In this document: one piece after another, positions 1 through 11,093 of the stretch | Numbering within the stretch: position 1 is the first letter of the stretch | How the letters are laid out: every line of letters starts with the position of its first letter | Assembly (NCBI RefSeq): GCF_001723175.1 | Contig: NC_064652.1 | Span: 3,224,001 to 3,288,000 of the forward strand | From: Penicillium oxalicum | Taxonomy: Eukaryota; Ascomycota; Eurotiomycetes; Eurotiales; Aspergillaceae | Length of the DNA stretch: 64,000 nt | Direction: 5' to 3' | Made by a program: the position numbers and the translations under genes | Notes under the pieces: model-generated | Database searches by the model: none | What the model was told of the DNA's origin: nothing | What the model saw: only the letters and a program-made list of their open reading frames with translations

Positions 1-2399
1 ACAATCAAATAAACGGCAGTGTGGTCAATCTCACAATCCCCTTTGAGCATCTGAGACGAAAAGATGTTGCGCTGGTAGGTGGCAAAAATGCGTCCCTCGG
101 TGAGATGATCGGAAACCTGGCGGCCGAAGGGATCTCTGTTCCTCCTGGCTATGCAACAACGTCACAAGCGTACTGGCAGTACGTAGAGCACAATGGAATT
201 CAAGACAAGATTGCCTCCCTAATCGCAGAATGGAAATCGGGTCAAGCTCGCTTGGACGACACCGGTCATGCGATCCGTGATCTCTTCTTGCGGGGTAGCT
301 GGCCAAGCAATATTGCGGACGAGATCGTGAAGGGCTATCACACGATAGAGCACCAGACTGGGATTCAGGGCTTGAGTGTCGCTGTGCGGTCGAGTGCGAC
401 AGCGGAAGATCTTCCCGATGCGAGTTTTGCCGGGCAGCAGGAGTCGTACTTGAACATTTCGGGTGTGGATGCACTGCTTCATGCTTGCAAGAGCTGCTAC
501 GCGTCTCTGTTTACAGATCGTGCTATCGGATATCGCCAAGCAAAAGGTTTTGATCATCTGCGCATTGCACTTTCAATTGGGATCCAACGTATGGTGCCCT
601 CTGATGCAAGCTGTTCTGGAATCATGTTCTCCATCGACACGGAGACTGGCTTTGACAAGATTGTTCTCATCAACGCATCCTGGGGCCTTGGAGAGAATAT
701 CGTACAGGGCATGGTCAACCCAGACGAATATCGCGTGTTTAAACCGTTGTTACACATGGATAAGTTTGAGCCAATCATTGAGAAAAAACGGGGAGACAAG
801 TCGAGAAAGCTCATCTATGGCAACGGCAATGCTCCCACTCGCAATGTACCAACATCCAAGGCGGAGCAAGCTGCCTTCACGCTTTCTGATTCGGAAGTCC
901 TTCAATTCAGCCGATGGGCATGTACGATTGAGAAGCACTATGAATGCCCGATGGACATTGAGTGGGCAAAGGACGGTCTGACAAACGAACTGTTTATTGT
1001 TCAAGCTCGTCCAGAAACTGTCCATTCGAGTCGAGATATGTGCGGGGAGTTCAAAACGTACGAAGTCACTGATAAGGGCCGCGTCCTCACAACTGGCCTA
1101 GCTATTGGAGATGCAGCTGTATCTGGTCAACTTTGTCTTATCGAAGGAAAACACGATCTCGAAAAATTCGTGACGGGCTCAGTCCTCGTAGCAAAAGTGA
1201 CTGATCCAGACTGGGTTCCCTTCATGAAACGTGCGGTGGCGATTATCACAGATCTGGGCGGACGCACATCTCACGCGGCTATTGTGAGCCGCGAGCTGGG
1301 GCTTCCGGCGGTCGTTGGGACTGGAGATGCTACTTATACCCTCCACTCGGGCCAAAACGTCACGGTTTCTTGCGCCGAGGGTGACCGTGGCATCGTTTAT
1401 GAGGGCACATCTAGGATTGTCACTCGGACCCTAGACGTGAACAGTCTCCCTCCGGTCAATACCAAAATTATGATCAACCTCGCGAATCCAGGAGCGGCAT
1501 ATCGCTGGTGGCGACTTCCGGTTGATGGAATTGGTCTTGCTCGTATGGAGTTTGTGATCAGCAACGCGATTCGCATCCACCCAATGGCACTGGCTTACTT
1601 TGATCAATTGAAAGATAGCAAGGCTAAAAGCGAGATTGCAAAGCTGACGTCGGAATACAAACACAAGCCCGATTATTTTGTCGAACACCTCTCCCGTGGC
1701 TTTGCAGCCCTATGTTCAACGGTTTACCCTAAGCCGGCGATTCTCCGTCTGAGTGACTTTAAAACAAACGAATATTCAGACCTTATCGGGGGTTCTGAAT
1801 TCGAACCAGTTGAGGAAAATCCCATGTTGGGTTTCCGTGGTGCCTCGCGGTATTACTCACCACACTACAAGGAAGGATTCGCCTTGGAGTGCCGCGCGAT
1901 TAAACGGTTGCGCGAGAAGATGGGATTCACCAACGCCATTGTCATGGTCCCGTTTTGCCGCACGGTCTATGAAGCGGAGGATGTACTGAAGGTGATGGCG
2001 CAGAACGGACTTGTCCGCGGCGGGAACGGTCTTCAGGTGTATGTCATGGGCGAGATTCCCTCCAATGTGATCCTAGCGGCTCAATTTGCTCGTCATTTTG
2101 ATGGCTTCTCCATTGGCTCAAATGATTTGACGCAGTTGACTCTCGGAGTCGACCGGGACTCGGCCGAGCTGGGAGACCTGTTCAATGAGCAAGATGAAGC
2201 TGTCAAATGGATGATCGAGCGGGTCATCCGGGTTGCTCATGAGAACGGTTGCAAGGTCGGTATCTGCGGCCAGGCTCCAAGTGACCATCCTGAGTTTGCT
2301 GCCTTCCTCGTAAATTGTGGGATTGACTCGGTCTCTGTGAGCCCTGACAGTTATATCCCGGTGAGAAAGGTGATTGCAGGTGTACAGAAAATGAGATAG
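1..2399 (+). CDS. Phosphoenolpyruvate synthase (pyruvate, water dikinase), 5' end outside window
   Basis: Predicted to convert pyruvate, ATP and water to PEP, AMP and phosphate. The whole length aligns in my recognition with bacterial PpsA. The N-terminal ATP-grasp/pyruvate-binding domain opens with VGGKNASLGEM and contains VRSSATAEDLPDASFAGQQE. The mobile domain has GGRTSHAA, whose His (residue 418 counted from the codon at position 21) is the phosphorylated histidine. The C-terminal TIM barrel has MLGFRGASRY, SIGSNDLTQL and GICGQ with the catalytic Cys near residue 749. The frame is intronless for 2.4 kb. The codon at 21 is GTG and the frame is open to the window edge, so the true start, or a 5' exon, lies upstream; only a few residues are missing against the bacterial length of about 792. 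PEP synthase is typical of bacteria and archaea and unusual in fungi, which suggests horizontal acquisition. Its job beside a terpene cluster is unknown. Confidence 0.93.
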   Translation, partial: NQINGSVVNLTIPFEHLRRKDVALVGGKNASLGEMIGNLAAEGISVPPGYATTSQAYWQYVEHNGIQDKIASLIAEWKSGQARLDDTGHAIRDLFLRGSWPSNIADEIVKGYHTIEHQTGIQGLSVAVRSSATAEDLPDASFAGQQESYLNISGVDALLHACKSCYASLFTDRAIGYRQAKGFDHLRIALSIGIQRMVPSDASCSGIMFSIDTETGFDKIVLINASWGLGENIVQGMVNPDEYRVFKPLLHMDKFEPIIEKKRGDKSRKLIYGNGNAPTRNVPTSKAEQAAFTLSDSEVLQFSRWACTIEKHYECPMDIEWAKDGLTNELFIVQARPETVHSSRDMCGEFKTYEVTDKGRVLTTGLAIGDAAVSGQLCLIEGKHDLEKFVTGSVLVAKVTDPDWVPFMKRAVAIITDLGGRTSHAAIVSRELGLPAVVGTGDATYTLHSGQNVTVSCAEGDRGIVYEGTSRIVTRTLDVNSLPPVNTKIMINLANPGAAYRWWRLPVDGIGLARMEFVISNAIRIHPMALAYFDQLKDSKAKSEIAKLTSEYKHKPDYFVEHLSRGFAALCSTVYPKPAILRLSDFKTNEYSDLIGGSEFEPVEENPMLGFRGASRYYSPHYKEGFALECRAIKRLREKMGFTNAIVMVPFCRTVYEAEDVLKVMAQNGLVRGGNGLQVYVMGEIPSNVILAAQFARHFDGFSIGSNDLTQLTLGVDRDSAELGDLFNEQDEAVKWMIERVIRVAHENGCKVGICGQAPSDHPEFAAFLVNCGIDSVSVSPDSYIPVRKVIAGVQKMR

Positions 2400-3470
2400 C
2401 GGTATTCCATATTGGATGGATAGAGAGCATTTTCTTGAAATTTTGAATATGATCAACTATGTGATAATCATATTTCTGAATATTCTATTTGTCATTTCAG
2501 TTGTTTGGTTTTTTTTTTGTCCTGTCGCTTCGAGGCCGTCGAAGTTGGCTCTTGCAATGAGGTGTCACCCAGCCATCTCGTTCGAGAATTTTGAGTACTA
2601 AAACTCATCGATGTGTACTCTGAGAGTATAATGATTTCTAGTAATGAAAAATTGACATAAATAATCAGTGAGTCAGTCGTAGGGTATTGTCTCACGCTCG
2701 CCGAGACTATTCCGCGCCCTGAATCTCACTTTGTAGCCCGATGGCTTTTATTGCTGCTTCAAATGCTGAGCTTTTCTCCTAGATCATTTTCTTCCATTCT
2801 CTTAAGCCTGTCTGTTCTTCCTCACGAATAATCAGTACGATTGGATCACTTTCAAGTTAATCAGCCAGCACAACGCGGCCTCCGGTTGCTAAAGTATGTC
2901 AGGTACCTATCTCTTCCCGCTCTGACAACTTCAGAGCTAGGAAGGGGCTATTCGCGGTAAGCTGATCTTTGTGATGGACTTTAGCTTCTACGTCTATATT
3001 GCTTTGTATCACCAATAATCTCACCGGAAAAAAAATCATCGGAATGTAGAATCGCCCGGGCACGATAGTCAAGTACTGCTTCGAGGGAGTTCTCTTGGAG
3101 TGATCTACTTCGTGGGCTTTTCAAGCGTACCATTTTCGCCTAGGTCAGATGAACGGAAGCCGGAGAGCACACCCAGTCAGTCGTGGAATCGTTTTGGAAG
3201 TATACAAAGTCATCTTGCAAGCACGCCTTACATCGATTTGTTGGAAGAAAGTTTTAATAATCGTTCGCCCGCTTTTCGTGAGGATCAGATGTGAGATTTC
3301 TTGTTCCAAGAGATTGATATGTTTGTGGCGTTGGCTTGGGTACTATCACAGCAAGCATATCTTAAAACTAAGATCTTTTGTTGCCGGTTGACTTGGGTAT
3401 GCGGCATTTAGGGTGGACTTTTGGCTTCAATTTTGTTTGAGTTATGTAGCTGGGAAATTATTTTCTCTAT
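2400..3470. other. Intergenic, no gene seen
   Basis: AT-rich sequence downstream of the PEP synthase. Only short unsupported open frames are present (for example around 3100-3390). I see no domain, splice pattern or repeat. Confidence 0.5.
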
Positions 3471-3589
3471 ACATACGACCATAGGGTGTGGAAAACAGGG
3501 CTTCCCGTCCGCTCAGCCGTACTTAAGCCACACGCCGGCCAGTTAGTAGTATGGTGGGTGACCACATGCGAATCCTGGCTGTTGTATGT
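3471..3589 (+). rRNA. 5S ribosomal RNA, copy 1
   Basis: 119 nt starting ACATACGACCATAGGGTGTG and ending GTTGTATGT. The first six bases pair with the last six to close helix I. Internal boxes match filamentous-ascomycete 5S rRNA (GGGCTTCCCGTCCGCTCAGC, AAGCCACACGCCGGCC, GGGTGACCAC). A T-run follows as expected for RNA polymerase III termination. In these fungi 5S genes are dispersed rather than kept inside the rDNA repeat. The ATGGTGG/CCACAT stem differs from the usual sequence but still pairs, so the gene may be a functional variant. Confidence 0.93.
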
Positions 3590-3782
3590 TTTTATTGTTC
3601 AACTCTTTTTTATTTTCCTCTACTCGTTCGAGAGCAATTTGAGACGATATCGAAGAGGCAAGTGATTGGATAATTCCAATATTCTAGGTCAATATCTTTT
3701 TGTGCGTATTGGAATTCATTTGTTTACCTGCCAATTTGGAAGAAGCACAGAGAACGAGACTCACAGTTTCTTCACTAATCGT

Positions 3783-3901
3783 ACATACGACCATAGGGTG
3801 TGGAAAATAGGGCTTCCCGTCCGCTCAGCCGTACTCAAGCCACACGCCGGCCAGTTAGTAGTATGGTGGGTGACCACATGCGAATCCTGGCTGTTGTATG
3901 T
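3783..3901 (+). rRNA. 5S ribosomal RNA, copy 2
   Basis: A second 119-nt 5S gene 312 bp after copy 1 on the same strand. It differs from copy 1 at two positions: a T for C in the AAAAT/AAAAC segment, and CTCAAG for CTTAAG. Flanking sequence is not shared, so this is not a simple tandem duplication of a larger unit. A T-rich tract follows. Confidence 0.92.
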
Positions 3902-4501
3902 TTTTGTCTTGTTTTTGGACCCAGAGAGGAGCCGAAGACCATAGACCAGATGACTTGCCAAGGCCTACAGCCTCTAGAGATTTCAAATAGCTGCCTCAAG
4001 ACCGGGGGGCTACGATGATAGGGAAGAGTAAAGGCGTACATAATAAAATTAGGAAGCCTTCCTACCAGGACAAACGGTCACATTTTTATTCAAGGTAGTC
4101 AATTCTTCCGATATGCCTTTCAAGTTAATGGACCTCCATCAAATGCGAGATGCAATGGCTGTTTTCGCTATCCTTTAAATATCGCCGAATCGCTGTCGCA
4201 GGGGTAGTGTCCGACATGAGTTGAGGGCCAGATCCAAGAGACGTCCGGGCTTTGCTTTTCCCTGAACTCAATGCTGTCTTTTTGCGACTGATACAAAAGG
4301 GACTGGTAAGATTTCATTTTTGCAGTTGGCTTAGCAAACTATTGGGGGCATTGGATGCACTATCCTTTCTGCTCGGCATCGGGCCATCGAGTCCTCGAGC
4401 CAACATACTTCCAAGTAGTCCCGTACAACTCGTCTGTTCCACTTTGGCTTGGGGAAAGCTCAATGACCGTCAAACGGATGTCACGATCCTGGGGAGTAAT
4501 G

Positions 4502-5680
4502 CTACTTCTTGGCAATAACGACATATTCTTTCACTGTACCAGATCTCGCCCACCAACCCATCACCCATCCCATCATCCTGACAGCCCGAGGTATGACCTT
4601 CGACCCTCCCATTGCCTCCCACATCTCCATATGTTTTTGCGTAAATTTGTCAAAGCCGTTGAATGAATGTGCAGTTATATCGATCATTGTGATGTTTTCT
4701 TTCTTGTACCCGCAATTCACCAGCATCTCTGTGTACTGATCCCGGGTCATGATATTGGTCCATGGGACCTTGAGTCCATTGAAGACAAGGCGGAGCTTGA
4801 TGCGATCTAGCCATGATATTTTATCTGCGATTATAATGTCCGTTGCCATGAGGGAAGCGTCTAGAGTCTGACACGCATAAGTCAAAATTTGCTTCCGATC
4901 AGGTGTGAAATGGTAGAGCGTGTCCAGCGCGAGTAACCATATCGGGTGATCTTTTGCGGCTGTATTGCGGCGAGTGATGAGTTGAACGACTGTTTTCTGT
5001 AGCTCTCTAGGCCACAAAGATGGCTTGGCCGCATCAGCGCAATAGACGCGGTTTTTTGAGGAGCAGTTTTGAGATTGAGAGGACATTTTGCAGTCGGCCG
5101 CAAGCCGCGTGGCAGCATCTTCTGCTTGACACCCGTTCAATGTGATTCCAATGTACTGGTCAAAGCTCGCTGCAAAATTCTTTCTCAGATAGCGAGCAGG
5201 TTCAGCACATCCGCACCCGACTTCCAGCACAGAAAATGGCTGGTCTCCACAATTCAAGAGACCAGACTTTTGAAGTACCTCTTCCAACAGGGCCTGACAG
5301 GCCTCGGGAAGAGACTGTGGATTGTTCTAACATGATGTATTAGTGGAGATGTTTCTGGTGAACACTTGGTGATTTCTCATACACACCTTCCAGAATCCCA
5401 CGTTCATCCACATCGTCTGCGCATTGAAGTCAAGGTTCAAGACTTGTTGCTCTAAGCCATAGTGATCTGTCAAATCAAATTGACTGAGCCCTCCAGGTCT
5501 ACTGGCAAGCCGGGAGCGCTTTTTTCTCAACTGAACCATTTGCCCCAAGAAAGGATTTGTTGGACAGTGCCATATGGCTGGAATCAGGGAAGAAGCCAGG
5601 GTCACAAGAATACCCGTCGCAAAGCTCAAGCCAGCGACTCGGTAATGGTCCATGATTTCAAGAAGGAGCGTCTTCATCAT
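4502..5680 (-). CDS. Membrane-anchored SAM-dependent methyltransferase (sterol/UbiE-like fold)
   Basis: Two exons: 5680-5387 and 5326-4502. The 60-nt intron (5327-5386) runs GTGTGT..TTAG, contains CTAAT, and joins in phase after ..VGFWK. The protein is about 372 residues. One hydrophobic segment near residues 14-33 suggests a membrane anchor. Class I methyltransferase motif I is VLEVGCGCAEPARYL; a later segment, LALDTLYHFTPDRKQIL, fits motif II/post-I of the ERG6/UbiE group. Predicted to transfer methyl from S-adenosylmethionine to a small lipophilic substrate. It lies on the same strand as, and downstream of, the P450 and terpene cyclase genes, so a tailoring role in that pathway is plausible. 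The substrate and the methylated atom (O or C) cannot be told from sequence. Confidence 0.85.
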
Positions 5681-6931
5681 GTTTGAAGGGTGAGGGCTTC
5701 TATGAGAGCCAAACTTGAACAATCCACGTAGATAATTTGGGCTGTGGAGGTGAGTTTTTTTGAAACAATGGCATAATGAATGGGGGAGCACAATGAAACT
5801 TTAATCCCAGCCTTGGAAAAGGACTTGGAAAAGGACTTGGCGCGTCTGTGTAGGAATATCCTTGGCGAGCGAGCAGGAAGTCTACATCCGTCGTATCTCT
5901 TCATGTGAATCAATAATCGGCACCGATGTTCCTGCAATTCCCCGGATCTCTGATTCTGAGTTCCCGGCTGAGGAACTCCGCAGGCCGCTCTCTGGCCCAG
6001 CTCCTGTTTTCCCATCCAACAGATCATATGTCTTTGGTCAACTCCGAAGCGCAAGTATGGGGAGATTTCAACACATTCCTTCCTTGTACTGGACTACGTA
6101 ATGCAAGGGTTGGGCATGAGTCTCTTCACCGACTCGACTGAGCGAAAATCTTCTTTCCGAAGAAATCCTACATAACCGTTCTTAAGCACTAGGCAGGGAA
6201 GTTTTATCCTAACTCTCGGTTTTGCTCGGTGATCCATCAAGGGATAGAAGGACCCTCTGCATATCTTGGCAAGATCGACGTGACGGCTCATATTTGAAAG
6301 TAAGCAATTTACACGCAGTGCATCTATTTCAACGAGCATCGAGAGTCGAGGTAATAAAATCACGTCGGTAGGCATTTGAGCCGGCGGACTTCATCTGAGC
6401 CCTCTCGTGCGTGTATCTCAAACTTTAAATCGGATCGATCTGTCAAGTGAACTTCAGCAAGCTTTTATTTTTGTTTTTGTTCTTTTCTTCTTCTTTGTTT
6501 TTTGGTCTGTTTTTATTTTTATTTTATTTTTTTTACTTTAGGAAACAAGTTAGAGTTCAAAGTCAATATTCGTGCAGCAAATAGAACATGTCAGGGAAGA
6601 GAAATTTCATTTCAGGATAGACATACTGTATCGGTCAACAATGCAGTAAATCACGCGATACGAGCTGTGAAAACTTTCTGATCGGATTATATAGTTATTA
6701 GATGGAAAGGCATGACGTCTCTTAGCGCAAGCAACTATGCAAGTCTCGAGGTCTCTGGTAGAGCTTTAGGTCAAGGTGTAAGCTTGAAATGCAAGATAGC
6801 TTTGAGATCTGCGAAAGAGTTCGTGGGTCCCCTGGACGTATTTTTATTGTGCAGAAAATCTGTCAGAAGCCAGAAAAAGCAACAGACTCAGACAACCAAA
6901 CCAAATTTCTCCCATATTCGCTGTTTGTACT
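5681..6931. other. Intergenic between methyltransferase and P450
   Basis: Promoter side of the methyltransferase and 3' side of the P450. It contains a T-rich tract around 6460-6540. No convincing coding region. Confidence 0.5.
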
Positions 6932-8693
6932 TCATTCATGGTGTAAAAAAGTCTTGTCAACAATCTTCAACTTTAACCTCATGCCACCGGCTGGCTTTGC
7001 ACTCAGCGAACCCCCGGGAACCTTGATCTCACCAGGATCTATCATGCGCATTTCAAAAGTCCGTGAAAAGACCCCAATCAAGGCCAGTAACTCTGCTTTT
7101 GCAAATCCCTGACCAATGCAATTCCGAGGCCCATGTAAAAACGTCAGTAGGGGAGATTTGATTCCTGTTCCTCCGGTCATATTGGGGTTACCGTCCGGGT
7201 CAATCCAGCGGTCGGGCAGAAACGTCTCAGCGTCTGGTCCCCAGACAGCCTTTGACCTGTTAAAAGCCCACGGAGAAATGATGAGGCGCGTCCCCTTGGG
7301 AACAAAGTTGTTTAAAATATAAGTGTCACGTATTGAAACCCGCACAGCGACTGGTGCGGAGGGATAAAGGCGTAAGGTTTCGTTGACGACTCCGTTCAGA
7401 ATGGGTAAAGATTCTAGGATGGATGAAATATCGTCCACTTTTGCCTTACTTGGCAGATTGCAGGAGAGTTCCAGGCGAAGTTGATTTTGAATATCAGGAT
7501 GCTTAGCCAGGAGATAGATGGCCCATGTGAGAGCGATTGCGACCGTCTCATGTCTGTGAGTGTCATCAACATTTTGACATCATTTTCATTAGAGTAACGA
7601 ATCGACACTCACCCGGCAGTCAAGAAAGTCAGTGTCTGGTCCACGAGTAAATCCTCAGATATACCATCTTGGGTCATGAGTTGCGATAGAATATCATTTG
7701 AAATCTTGGCATGTGAAGTTTTTCTCCGGATGAAAGCCCTGCAAACGCTTCGAACGTTCGTGGTGGCTTTGAGAAATCGCTTAGAAACACCCCCTGGGAC
7801 ATACTCCAACGCCCATCTGGGCCCGTAGACGCTGACAGCAAACAGAATTGCGTTGCCAACTGTAGGCGCAAATATCTGCTCAAAACTCTCAGCGAGCTCA
7901 TTTTCTGGGTTGTGCAAAGTATCGAATTCCCAGCCGAATCCTGCTTCGCCGATCATATCCAGTGCAGCTCTCTGTGCCCAGCCACATATGTCTGTTTCTC
8001 CAGACATCGTAGCATCTTCAAGGCTCTCGGAATTCAGAATAATCTCCTGGGCAATCTTCTTGGTGAAGACCATTGATTTTTCCCAGAAGAGAGGATAGAA
8101 TCTTTTGATGAAATGAGGCCTGAAACTATTTGCAACTTGCTTCCGCTGCTGTTTGTGTTCTTGGCCTTCTGCAGTAATCAAACCATGGCCTAGAATTCTC
8201 TGCAAGAAATTGCTGTCGCCTTCTGGCCACTCAAAATCGTATGATCGTTGCACTAAAGCTTCACTCAAAGCAGCTTGACTTGTCAATAGGAGTTGATCCG
8301 AGCCAAAAAGTCCACGGAGATGGATAAGCCCCGTGTTTGCCGTTTCGTTCGTATAGCGTAGATATTCGCTTCCCCGGGGCATCTTGAACTCGGCAAGAGC
8401 ATGGCCAAGGAGAGGAGTAGCAACCTGATGAAGCGTGTAAGACAGTAATAGTCGAATTTTCAAGATTATTTGGGCGGTAATAAAGAACTTACGCGCGGTT
8501 GAGGAAGGTGTCGGAGTGGACTGAACAATGCTGGGTAAATGATGGTAGAGTAAATCACATAGCACACAAAGTCAAGTGCTAGGAAAGACAGGATTTTCCA
8601 TTGGAAAGAAACATCTTGCACAAATTTAGTAGCCGCAGCGGCTTGTATGACCACAACTGCTCGTATGATGAGTCTTCCCACAGCTAGAGGCAT
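6932..8693 (-). CDS. Cytochrome P450 monooxygenase
   Basis: Three exons: 8693-8493, 8424-7613 and 7553-6932. Introns are 68 nt (GTAAGT..CATCAG) and 59 nt (GTGAGT..CACAG); both joins keep frame and give 544 residues, a normal fungal P450 length. N-terminal hydrophobic segments indicate ER anchoring. Key motifs: I-helix LTAGHET, formed across intron 2; ExxR as NETLR; and the heme loop FLHGPRNCIGQ, in which the Cys is the axial thiolate. Predicted to oxidise a small molecule using NADPH-P450 reductase. It sits between the sesquiterpene cyclase and the methyltransferase on the same strand, which fits hydroxylation of a terpene scaffold. The CYP family cannot be assigned by eye. All catalytic signatures are intact. 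Confidence 0.95.
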
Positions 8694-9471
8694 GTTTGGC
8701 TGGACTAGACGCTGACTTCTTACCGCTGGGGACTAATGTCATTTTAAAAATTAGCAGTGTGGATACTGTCAGTTATATGCGCTAACGGAGAAAATATCAG
8801 CGATGCATTGCACACACCTACTTGAAGAGCCAGCTGATCTAGCAGAGGGTCTGTGTCATTGGAAGGCTAATTAATGCATACGCCTCAGAGCAGCTCTACT
8901 TCTAGAATGATCGGCGATATACTGACGCACCTTGCGTTTAGAACTAACAGGCCTAGGCACGATCGAGCGGTAAGGGTTCAAGAAAAATTTTTTTTCGCGG
9001 TCGCTATTCTGACAGCCATTGTCGTCTATTTTCGAGTGCGCTATTACGTCAGAATTCTATAGATTGGGAAGTTTGTCCCGTTTCAAACACCAAGGTCATC
9101 GAATATCCGATTTAAATACATGTTGCTCTATGTTTCGAGTGTGTTGATTGCTATGTAGCGCACAAACTTAAGCGATTGCTCTCACTGGAATCAAAAACCA
9201 AAAACAAAGAGACAGCTCGCACTACGTTTTGCTGAAAACCAGGTGGCTCCGTGGAGGAGGCGAAGAGTCCAGGATGATAAAGGAGAAATCAATCCTCTAA
9301 TTTTTCTAGAGAATCTACCTCAGACAAGATATTTAAAATGGAGAGCAACTTTCGTGTTACGGATTTGTAAGGCCTATTCTCTGAGTGCGAAAAGCTGCTC
9401 TGCTAGAGGAAATTTACGATATCTCATATTCTTCTTTCCGCGTCAATCTGCAACTGGTAGATACACTGAGA
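8694..9471. other. Intergenic between terpene cyclase and P450
   Basis: Promoter region of the P450 and 3' region of the cyclase, AT-rich. A small open frame near 8874-9062 has no recognisable features. No gene supported. Confidence 0.5.
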
Positions 9472-11093
9472 TCATATCACAAATTCAATCACGTAGTCAT
9501 CGCCAATATCATTCTTTCGAAAATAGCGCTGTCCATGGTAACTATATGTCATAGTCAGCATCAAGCAGAGATAGAACGGTATCAAAAATTGACAGGTGTA
9601 TGCACAGACCTCCAGTGAATTAGCCCCATCGCGACGTCCTTGCAGCCTTCAAGGAAGACATCTTTCAGCAGTTTGCTGACTGCATCCTTCTCATCATGGT
9701 CCTTCGCCAAGCTACTCTCTATCGCACGAATACCCTTGACTTGAACCTGAGCAAGCTGAAAGCTCCATTGCATGGCTGTGGCGCAATCTAGTCCAAAGTT
9801 AAGCATGAGAACGGGCACTAGCCCTTCAATTTGACCGTCCCTCTTTTCCGCAGGTGTCAGCAAATCTTGCTCTGAACCAGGTGTATTAAGCAATATCAAT
9901 AGACTTACCGCTTCTTTTAGCATAGACAGCATGTCGTTTGTACTATCAAAACTTCAATAAATATTCTTCTACATCTGGTCGGAAAAAAAACACTCACATA
10001 TGCACAATATATGATGTGTTCTTCCATAATGTTGCCAGTCGAGGGTCTTGCAGGCTGGACACATGGGCGGAAGCCCCATATATGAAGCTTGCATAAAACC
10101 GAATTAGCGTAATCTCCATATGCTCCAAGACAAATCTTTTACTCACAAAAGTGTCGCTATCACCGGATAGACAGCCGCTGTGAGGTCTCGGCGCTCCCAA
10201 TACTGCGCCACAGTGGGCACAGTGTCGTTCTTGAGAATTGAATCCACCGTGTCGACACTTCCGACAAATGGCAACAAAGTCTGCAAGATAATTTCGCAAA
10301 CCTCTGTATGGAAAAGGTCATTAAGTTTGGTTCTCTTATAGATTGATCAGAGAAAGCCATAATTTGACAGACCTGGGCTGCAACATTTGCGAATATGCTC
10401 TGCTATTTCGTCCCAGCATAAAAGAGCCATCCGCTGTCCGTTCGTGAATGTCGACAAATCTGGGCGACTACCTTTAAGTAAAAGCACATGCTCAAAATAT
10501 TCTTTGCTTTTTTGCTGGTACGCCGCTCGACCCTCCGTGTCAAAGGTCAGTGAGCCGCAGTCGAACTCTGCTCCCCCGGTAGTCAAGAAATGGTCAGACT
10601 TCTGATGAGCTAACATGATTTTGTGAGGTAAGAGTTCTTACGGTCATCCCAAACGAAATACTATGAGAAAGCACAAAGTTAATTAATCTTTCTTCAAGGA
10701 GAATGAGACATCTTACATACCCATGCAAAAAACTTCGACACGGTGCAAAGCTTTTCAAATGATGCTTCCGCACAAATGATCGAAGCAAATATGGCGAAGT
10801 CGGCCGCCTTGAGCTTGGCACGGATTTTGTCCTCATCAACCCAGCTTGGCTCATCAACAAACACTCAATGCCAATATTCATTCATTAACTTACCGATTCA
10901 GCCATGGGTTCAAGGAATCTTCGCGAGCTTTCTGCCAGTCTGGATGAAACCGCGGACTCCACTCTGGGAAAAGATCATAGAGTTTGGGGATGATTGCCCG
11001 CTGCCCCCGAAGTGATTCACGGAAGGCCTGATGAGGCGATTCTGTCTCCAAGATGCCGGTGGAGGCTGCCAGCGGTGATGCGATTGAGCCCAT
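9472..11093 (-). CDS. Class I sesquiterpene cyclase (terpene synthase), nine exons
   Basis: Exons by splice signals and phase: 11093-10894, 10844-10721, 10660-10642, 10567-10373, 10303-10147, 10087-9998, 9942-9909, 9842-9610 and 9541-9472. They sum to 1122 nt, or 373 residues, typical for fungal sesquiterpene synthases. The aspartate-rich Mg motif WDDQFDCG is assembled across intron 3. The NSE motif is NDMLSMLKE. The C-terminal RY motif (SYHGQRYF) lies in the last exon. An upstream R/Y segment (YWERRDLT) is also present. Predicted to ionise and cyclise farnesyl diphosphate in the cytosol; the product cannot be predicted. Exon 3 is only 19 nt, so automated annotation is likely to miss the DDxxD region. 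P450 and methyltransferase genes follow on the same strand. Confidence 0.9.

Noticed and set aside
31..2456. Several long open frames on the minus strand and in other frames across 1-2.4 kb
   Set aside because: They overlap the PEP synthase, which has full-length motif support; the others have none.
10160..10299. Apparent zinc-finger-like Cys/His pattern (CRKCRHGG.., HCAHCG) in a minus-strand frame
   Set aside because: It is the wrong frame of terpene cyclase exon 5; the correct frame gives the YWERRDLT cyclase segment.
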